Positions 58,967-64,000 of a DNA stretch of 64,000 bases are shown in pieces. Within the stretch, counting starts at the first letter, position 1; every line of letters starts with the position of its first letter. Where the stretch lies: NCBI GenBank assembly GCA_946965045.2, contig OX337230.1:620001-684000 (forward strand), written 5' to 3'. The notes beneath the pieces were generated by a model. It was not told where the DNA came from. It ran no database searches and saw only the letters and a program-made list of their open reading frames with translations. The DNA comes from Epithemia pelagica. Lineage: Eukaryota; Bacillariophyta; Bacillariophyceae; Surirellales; Surirellaceae. Both the position numbers and the translations under genes were made by a program.

Positions 58967-60393
58967 CTAAGCGGTGGGTTCGCAAAGGAGGGGTGTTTCG
59001 TCCGTGACACTAAGGAACTGTGCCTGAGGGGCGGGGGAGTAGATGGGAGTGACCGGAGCAAAACATGGTGTAGCCAGATTTTGCAACTGAGTGGTTCTTG
59101 TTTTTCTCTTTGTTTGGTGTTGTCGTATCGCGGCGATGTTGTTGTTGGCATGGGTTGCCAGTGCAGAAACGATTGCGTGGCCAAGGGAGGCTTTTGCATA
59201 GTGCCCGATTGAGTAGATATGTGCTTCTGGGTACGAGAATTTTTTTGTTTTGCTGTTGGCGGCGGTAAGGAGGTTGCTTGGTGCGTCTGACGCTTCTTGA
59301 AAGAGTCTGTATACCTCAGGATGTGCTTTGCTTCTTTTTTCGTCTTTTCCGAAGAAGGCGCTGGTCCAAGGGGGTGGTTGTGTCGGGGAGAACAGATGTG
59401 GTTGAAAAGCTGAGGGAAAAAGGAGACGGTCTGCGAACGAACCAATCGCTCCAAGATGGTCTACCGTAAAAGGTATGAGGTATATGCCGTTGTGGAGAAG
59501 GTGTTTTGATGTCTCGGGGTCTTTGCAAAACTTAGCCCTTGCCGCTTCTTGATGCGTCCTGGATGCCAAAGTGGCGAGTGTGTTGTGGTCGGACGGGTCA
59601 AGAATGGTTTGGGGTTGTTGGGGGGTGGGGGTGGGATGGTAATGTCAATCGCGACATATTGAAACGGTGAGTTTTTGTGCGGCTTGGACAGGAGCATACC
59701 GACGTCTGCTGGTCTAATGTTTCTTTGGTGCTGTGGTGTCAAACCTGGGGGTTCGATGTGGACATCATGGGGAGTGTCAACGGCTTCGGCTGCTGGAGCG
59801 ATTTGGCGGAGAATGTCATAGAGTGTGTCTCTTATGGCATTGGACAGAGGTGTTTTGGAAGCAGAGGCGCACGAGTACAGACGGTCACCCATTGGATCGA
59901 TCGCTTTTGTGGCTGAGCAGCGACATCGTTGGGGCCAGGATTGTGTGGGGTCTCGGACAAACAAAGGTAATCTCAATTTTCGTTTGATAGCGGTTTGGAA
60001 AACTCTGTTTTGGAAACGGAATTTGGTTGCGGTTAGTGGAAGGGAGAGAGCCATGCTTGTGAGGGGCGAAAGTAAGCCGGGCAAGAAGATTCGCTGTGTT
60101 GGGTCGGTTTCTGTGAATAGTTTTGGGATTGTGTGCTCTTGCACAGTGTGGTTCAAAAGGCGGTTGTGTGTTGTGTGATCATACCTCGTTGGTACGTATA
60201 GGCTCTCTTCGGCGTATTCGTTTGCAAAAAGTGACAAAGTCTTACGGAAGGTTGTCATATGTTCGTCGGTACTATCTTTCCAGTTTGACAGTTCTCGTTG
60301 GTGAACTAGTGGGATTGGCGTGTCGGTTGATGTTGCCAGAGCTATCGCCCTGGCTGTGTTAGAATTCTCACCGTCTATGGTGGTTAGATTCTA
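58967..60393 (-). pseudogene. Decayed C-terminal end of a reverse-transcriptase element (non-LTR-like)
   Basis: Two overlapping minus-strand frames (about 60393-59461 and 59569-58967) are parts of one former protein and meet at a frameshift near 59470-59560. The part after the polymerase of LINE-type elements is recognisable: CRCSATKAIDPMGDRLYSC (Cys-x-Cys, then D-x2-G-x-x-L-x-x-C), a helical block (IRDTLYDILRQIAPAAEAV), then EPPGLTP and RPADVGMLLSKP, then YVAIDITI. The second frame continues with KFCKDPETSKHLLHNGIYLIPFTVDHLG. No polymerase core is present upstream, so the copy is 5'-truncated, as LINE insertions often are. Its 3' side ends about 80 bp from the start of the SLC35F-like gene, in the same orientation. 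Confidence 0.6.
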
Positions 60394-60807
60394 CATCTCA
60401 TCGATTCCTCATGTCACATAGCCTCGTGCTATCGCATCATGCCATCTAGCTTCGAGCTATGTTCCCTAGCTTTGCGCTATATCGACCTATATTTCTTCGC
60501 AAATCATGAAAAGTGAGAATAGATTGACGAACTCACTCTCAAGACTAAACTGGGTCGTGCGGTATTACAACGGACGTAAATTTGGCCGTTGCTCGGACAT
60601 TATACTAACGCCCTAAGCATACGCGCCCGAAATCATCGAGCGCGCCCAAGCGACATCCGAGCGCTGTCGGCATCTATCCGACCCAACGGTCTAAGTATCC
60701 CAAGCACGACACACGATCACGCGAGACCATATTTCCATTCCCACAATCTCCAAATTGTCAACAAGCTGCGCGCCATGAAAACAACTATGCCAACCCAAAG
60801 CAAGAGC
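60394..60807. other. Spacer between two transposon remnants
   Basis: Non-coding DNA with short degenerate repeats of the form CTAGCTT-GCTAT around 60405-60490 (CATCTAGCTTCGAGCTATG, CCCTAGCTTTGCGCTATAT). I see no gene. Confidence 0.4.
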
Positions 60808-61139
60808 TGTTGACCCTGTATATGTTATCCACCCACATATACATGTCATATACATCACATGAATCGACTCCAACTATTCCAAACCTGTTGCCGCCAAGAA
60901 CCTATGACACATGACCCTTGGCAGGACCGAACATTTCACGTAGACCTATCGTAGTAATCAACACACAATCTAACAATATCACCATTTATCACATCCTCTT
61001 TTGTGTCCCGACTATCCTTCTGATAGACTTCGACTTGCTTGCTTCTCTGACCCTGAGAAGCTTGTATCGGTTGGTGACCTACCTGATTGTCTGCTCTACC
61101 GAGCATCAATGTCCCTACGATTCAGAAAGAATTGTAACA
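60808..61139 (+). repeat. Possible 5' long terminal repeat of a copia-type element
   Basis: The stretch starts TGTTGACC and ends GTAACA, so the ends form the TGTT...AACA short inverted repeat typical of copia LTRs, and its 332 bp is a usual size. It contains TATA-like runs near the left end. The second LTR would be beyond the window, so the claim cannot be confirmed; no clear primer-binding site for initiator tRNA follows. Confidence 0.3.
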
Positions 61140-61175
61140 GATTAACAGTCTCAAAGCTTATTTCCTTGTGGTTTC

Positions 61176-61955
61176 ATGGATTCTAACGAGCTTATCACTC
61201 CTGTACGACAGATCTATCGAGCCAAACTGCATCCCGGGCAGCCCGATACCCTGGTGCAGCAGGAACTGGTGCCGACGCCGAAGGCAGCCAACACATCGGT
61301 CAACATCTCCGTCGACAGTTCCAACAGCAACCCATTCGAGACTCCAACCCAGCCTCACGCTCCGATCCCTGCGCCGTTGCTTCGGCCCCCGAGTCCGCCT
61401 CGTCGGCTCGTCCCTTCTCGATCCCGTCGTACCACCCGGTTGATTGCTGATCATATCAAGTACTTCCGTCAACCAACTTGTTCGACCTTCGATCCCGAGA
61501 TCATCCGTGGGGAGACCCAGATGGAACGCCAGTTCCAATCGGTGACCCACATCGTCGACCAAGAAGACATTGACCGTCTGAACGACCAACTTCACCGTTC
61601 TCCGAGGCGTCGCCTCATCTTGGCCGCCCTCTCGGGCAACCCCATCCGTACTGTCCACCTCCGCTTCCTAACCTTCGAGCGCCCAACTGGATACTACAAT
61701 ACCATCCACGTCGTGAACGCGACAACTTGCCCTCTGCCTCCTAACGTTGTACGCCTAGATAACTACGTTGCCTACATCCACGAGGTCCATACCATCGAGG
61801 ACCATCGTGCAACTATCTACCCTTTGCGTACCGAGGTCGAGAACCACCTGGCTGAAGGTGATACCCCTTCTTCTGTTGCTTGTGCTGCCCCATCTGAGCC
61901 TGGAAACGACTCTGATCATTCGGAAGAGAGTGAGGATTCGGAGACCGAAGCTTAA
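61176..61955 (+). CDS. Orphan 259-residue protein upstream of copia gag
   Basis: 259 residues from the ATG at 61176. The first 100 are Pro/Ser/Thr/Arg-rich (PAPLLRPPSPPRRLVPSRSRR). The middle looks folded (IIRGETQMERQFQSVTHIVD, RRRLILAALSGNPIRTVHLRFL, YYNTIHVVNATTCPLP, NYVAYIHEVHTIEDHRATIY). The end is acidic (ESEDSETEA). I do not recognise a family. It lies between a possible LTR and the gag start in the same direction, so it may be an extra gene carried by the element or a host gene the element landed beside. Codon use is richer in C-ending codons than the gag that follows. Confidence 0.5.
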   Translation: MDSNELITPVRQIYRAKLHPGQPDTLVQQELVPTPKAANTSVNISVDSSNSNPFETPTQPHAPIPAPLLRPPSPPRRLVPSRSRRTTRLIADHIKYFRQPTCSTFDPEIIRGETQMERQFQSVTHIVDQEDIDRLNDQLHRSPRRRLILAALSGNPIRTVHLRFLTFERPTGYYNTIHVVNATTCPLPPNVVRLDNYVAYIHEVHTIEDHRATIYPLRTEVENHLAEGDTPSSVACAAPSEPGNDSDHSEESEDSETEA

Positions 61956-62275
61956 TTACTCATAGTTAACTCCCGTCCTCTCAAAACCTTTCCAAGACTT
62001 AAACTCAACGCACATCCGGGTACCCTTGGTCACACAACACGCCACACATTCCCGTCAAATCGCGAAAATTCGGCGAAAATTTGTTGAAACTCGGCGAAAA
62101 TTTGTCGGAATCAACGGAAATTTCCAGGAGTCGCACATCACAACACACATCCGGGTATTACATACGTGGTACATACGTGGCACACGTGGTACATCCGGGT
62201 TCACATCACATCACACATTAAATAAACCACATCACACCGCACATTAAATAAACATCGAACCAACCAAATAACACC
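61956..62275. other. Leader with short direct repeats before gag
   Basis: Contains ACATCCGGGT three times (about 62012, 62147, 62202), TCGGCGAAAATTTGT twice (about 62071 and 62091), ACGTGG-type units near 62162-62195 and CACATTAAATAAAC twice (about 62215 and 62240). No coding frame was seen. Confidence 0.6.
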
Positions 62276-64000
62276 ATGGATCCTCAATCACCCAAGACAC
62301 CTACGACTCCTAAGGGAGAAGATAACCAAGACAATGTCTCGGACACAGACCTATTCGACCACATCATATTTACTGTCTGCCAATTCTTTACCAAAGAAAG
62401 GGCTGACTACTTAATGAAGTGGATGAAATACCATGGTTTTGAGAACATTACCCATGTTATCTCGTATATGCAAACTAATACCGAGGAATCCATGAAGGAA
62501 CTGACACAGTACAAGGTCAACAAACAGACACATGATCTACAAGGCCCCACAAGACAGCAGATCAAGCTCTTGGCTTATTGGGCCATATACAAGACCAATG
62601 AAATTCAAGACGAGCTATCCAATAGCGACTGGATGAACCTAACGAGGAAAGAGTTCAACACTTGGAGGATCAACACAGATTTCTCTAAGGGACCACCTAG
62701 TCAAGTCCCAGTCTCGCCAATGAAGTCACCGTCATCTGTGAAATCTGTCAGCACAGTTACTGCCGCATCCCAATCTCAACAAGACCTTACAGCATTCAGG
62801 AAGGGAACTAAGCGCGACGCAACTGCATATGAGGTATTCAAGGATGAACGATACTACGATTCATTCTGGCGTGTATTCAAGACTACAGCTAAGGCTCAAG
62901 GCCTATCCAACGTTCTGAATTTCAAATACACACCACCCCATGATGATGAGTATGCCGAAGAACTTTTCCAAGAGCAACAAGTATTTCTTTACTCTGTTCT
63001 TGTCCGTATCATTCAGACTGACCAAGGTCGAGCCTATGTACGTGAACATGAACATGATGAAGATGCGCGTGCCGTATTGCAGAAGTTACATTCTTTGCAT
63101 ACCGAATCCGACCTAGCAAAGCGAGAGGTCCTCCGTTTAACCAACTACATTTCCAATCTACGTCTTGACGACACATGGCGCGGAACAACACGTCAATTTC
63201 TTCTACACTTTCAAGAGCAGCTACGTTTGCTAGACAATCTAGTGACATTGTCTGATCGCATCCCTGATCATACCAGGATGACCTTCCTCATGCAAGCTGT
63301 AGAAAAGGTACCTGATCTCCGCCGAGTCAAGATCTTGGATAATGTGGTGAACACCAAATCCGGTGCAAAATCCCTTTGCTATCAATCATACTTCCGTCTC
63401 CTTCTAGACGCAGCTTATGACCATGATCAAGCAACCCAGTCATCTGTTCATAGTCGCCGTCGACATGTCAAACAACATGAATCACTATATGGCCAAGATA
63501 CAGATGCTGACATAACCTCACAAGATGATATGGAGTATCATGTCCACAACACCACAGCGACATCTGAATCTCCATCCTCTTTGTCCAAGGTTAGTCTACC
63601 GCGTGACCTATGGTTCAAACTTTCTGAAGAAGATCGCAAGTTGATCATTGAGTATAACAAGATGATTCAAGCACCTTCATCAACAACACCGAGGAAAGTG
63701 CAAACACATGCCCTCGACATTGATCCGGAACCTGATCCTGACCCCAACCAAGTTGCATCTGATGACGACTCACCTGGCGTAGTCCCTGAGCATCCAGATG
63801 ACTCAGATCCGGTTACACAATTTATCAACCAAGCCATGACGACTGATATCAATCACCCGGCAACTGACCTGACTAGTGTTCTTTCTAACGCCAAGTCCAA
63901 GACGAGCAAGAAGGTTACTTTCAAAACCAACATGCATAAACAAGCAGGACATGTTCCACGCTATCTGTTTTCCAGGAAATCTACTTTACCAGGAAATCAA
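62276..64000 (+). mobile_element. Ty1/copia-like (CoDi-type) gag, 5' part, continues beyond window
   Basis: From the ATG at 62276 the frame is open without a stop to the window edge (575 codons). It begins MDPQSPKTPTTPKGEDNQ. A helical, Lys/Gln-rich capsid-like region follows, with FWRVFKTTAKAQGL, FLYSVLVRIIQTDQG and RRVKILDNVVNTKSGAKSLC, and later YHVHNTTA, LWFKLSEEDRKLIIEYNK and an acidic Asp/Pro stretch. Capsid-like domain, then a SEEDR-type segment is the pattern I know from diatom CoDi copia gag-pol polyproteins. Protease, integrase and reverse transcriptase would lie to the right. The open frame suggests a young copy. Confidence 0.75.

Overview
The window looks like nuclear DNA of a diatom (Bacillariophyta). 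The strongest marker is a phosphoribulokinase at 55838-57010 whose leader carries the diatom plastid motif ASAFAP. Other support comes from short GT-AG introns (about 85-180 bp, mostly with GTACGT donors), Ser/Thr/Asn/Gln-rich eukaryotic proteins, and a Ty1/copia-like gag of the diatom CoDi type at the right edge. I cannot name the species. No rRNA, tRNA or CRISPR was seen.

Left third (1-25 kb): the 3' part of an NRPS-like protein ending in a membrane/hexapeptide domain (+); an uncertain one-TM protein (-); a four-exon MFS transporter (+); a CRAL-TRIO protein with a leucine-zipper-like tail, an internal frame change and a duplicated 3' end (-); a RAD18-like RING/SAP protein (+); a J-domain protein and a CCCH zinc-finger repeat protein (both -); and a divergent pair of Golgi-type glycosyltransferases, GT92 (-) and a SERGT/HPAT-like enzyme with four exons (+).

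Middle (25-48 kb): a methyltransferase with an actinobacterial-like domain order (+); a large PPR protein (-); two-exon methylthioribose kinase (+); a RING protein with helicase-associated domains (-); a tandem pair of mTERF-DEDDy exonuclease fusions (-), one of them truncated by a minisatellite; a CRT-like transporter (-); a PA/prolyl-hydroxylase-like membrane protein (-); and a RING-BED protein (-).

Right part (48-64 kb): sterol C24-methyltransferase (-) sharing a promoter with an unknown multipass membrane protein (+); an EDR2/DUF1336 protein (-); phosphoribulokinase (+); an SLC35F-type transporter (-); then transposon-rich DNA: a decayed reverse-transcriptase C-terminus (-), a possible LTR, an orphan 259-residue reading frame and a copia gag running off the edge (+).

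The neighbours do not form one pathway. Themes that recur are organelle RNA/DNA handling (PPR, mTERF-exonuclease pair), the secretory route (two glycosyltransferases, hydroxylase-like protein), and one RING module used in three proteins with different second domains. The most unusual items are the mTERF-exonuclease tandem pair with its repeat-driven truncation, the NRPS-like membrane protein, the shared RING module, and a family of TCCTAG-centred palindromes in spacers.
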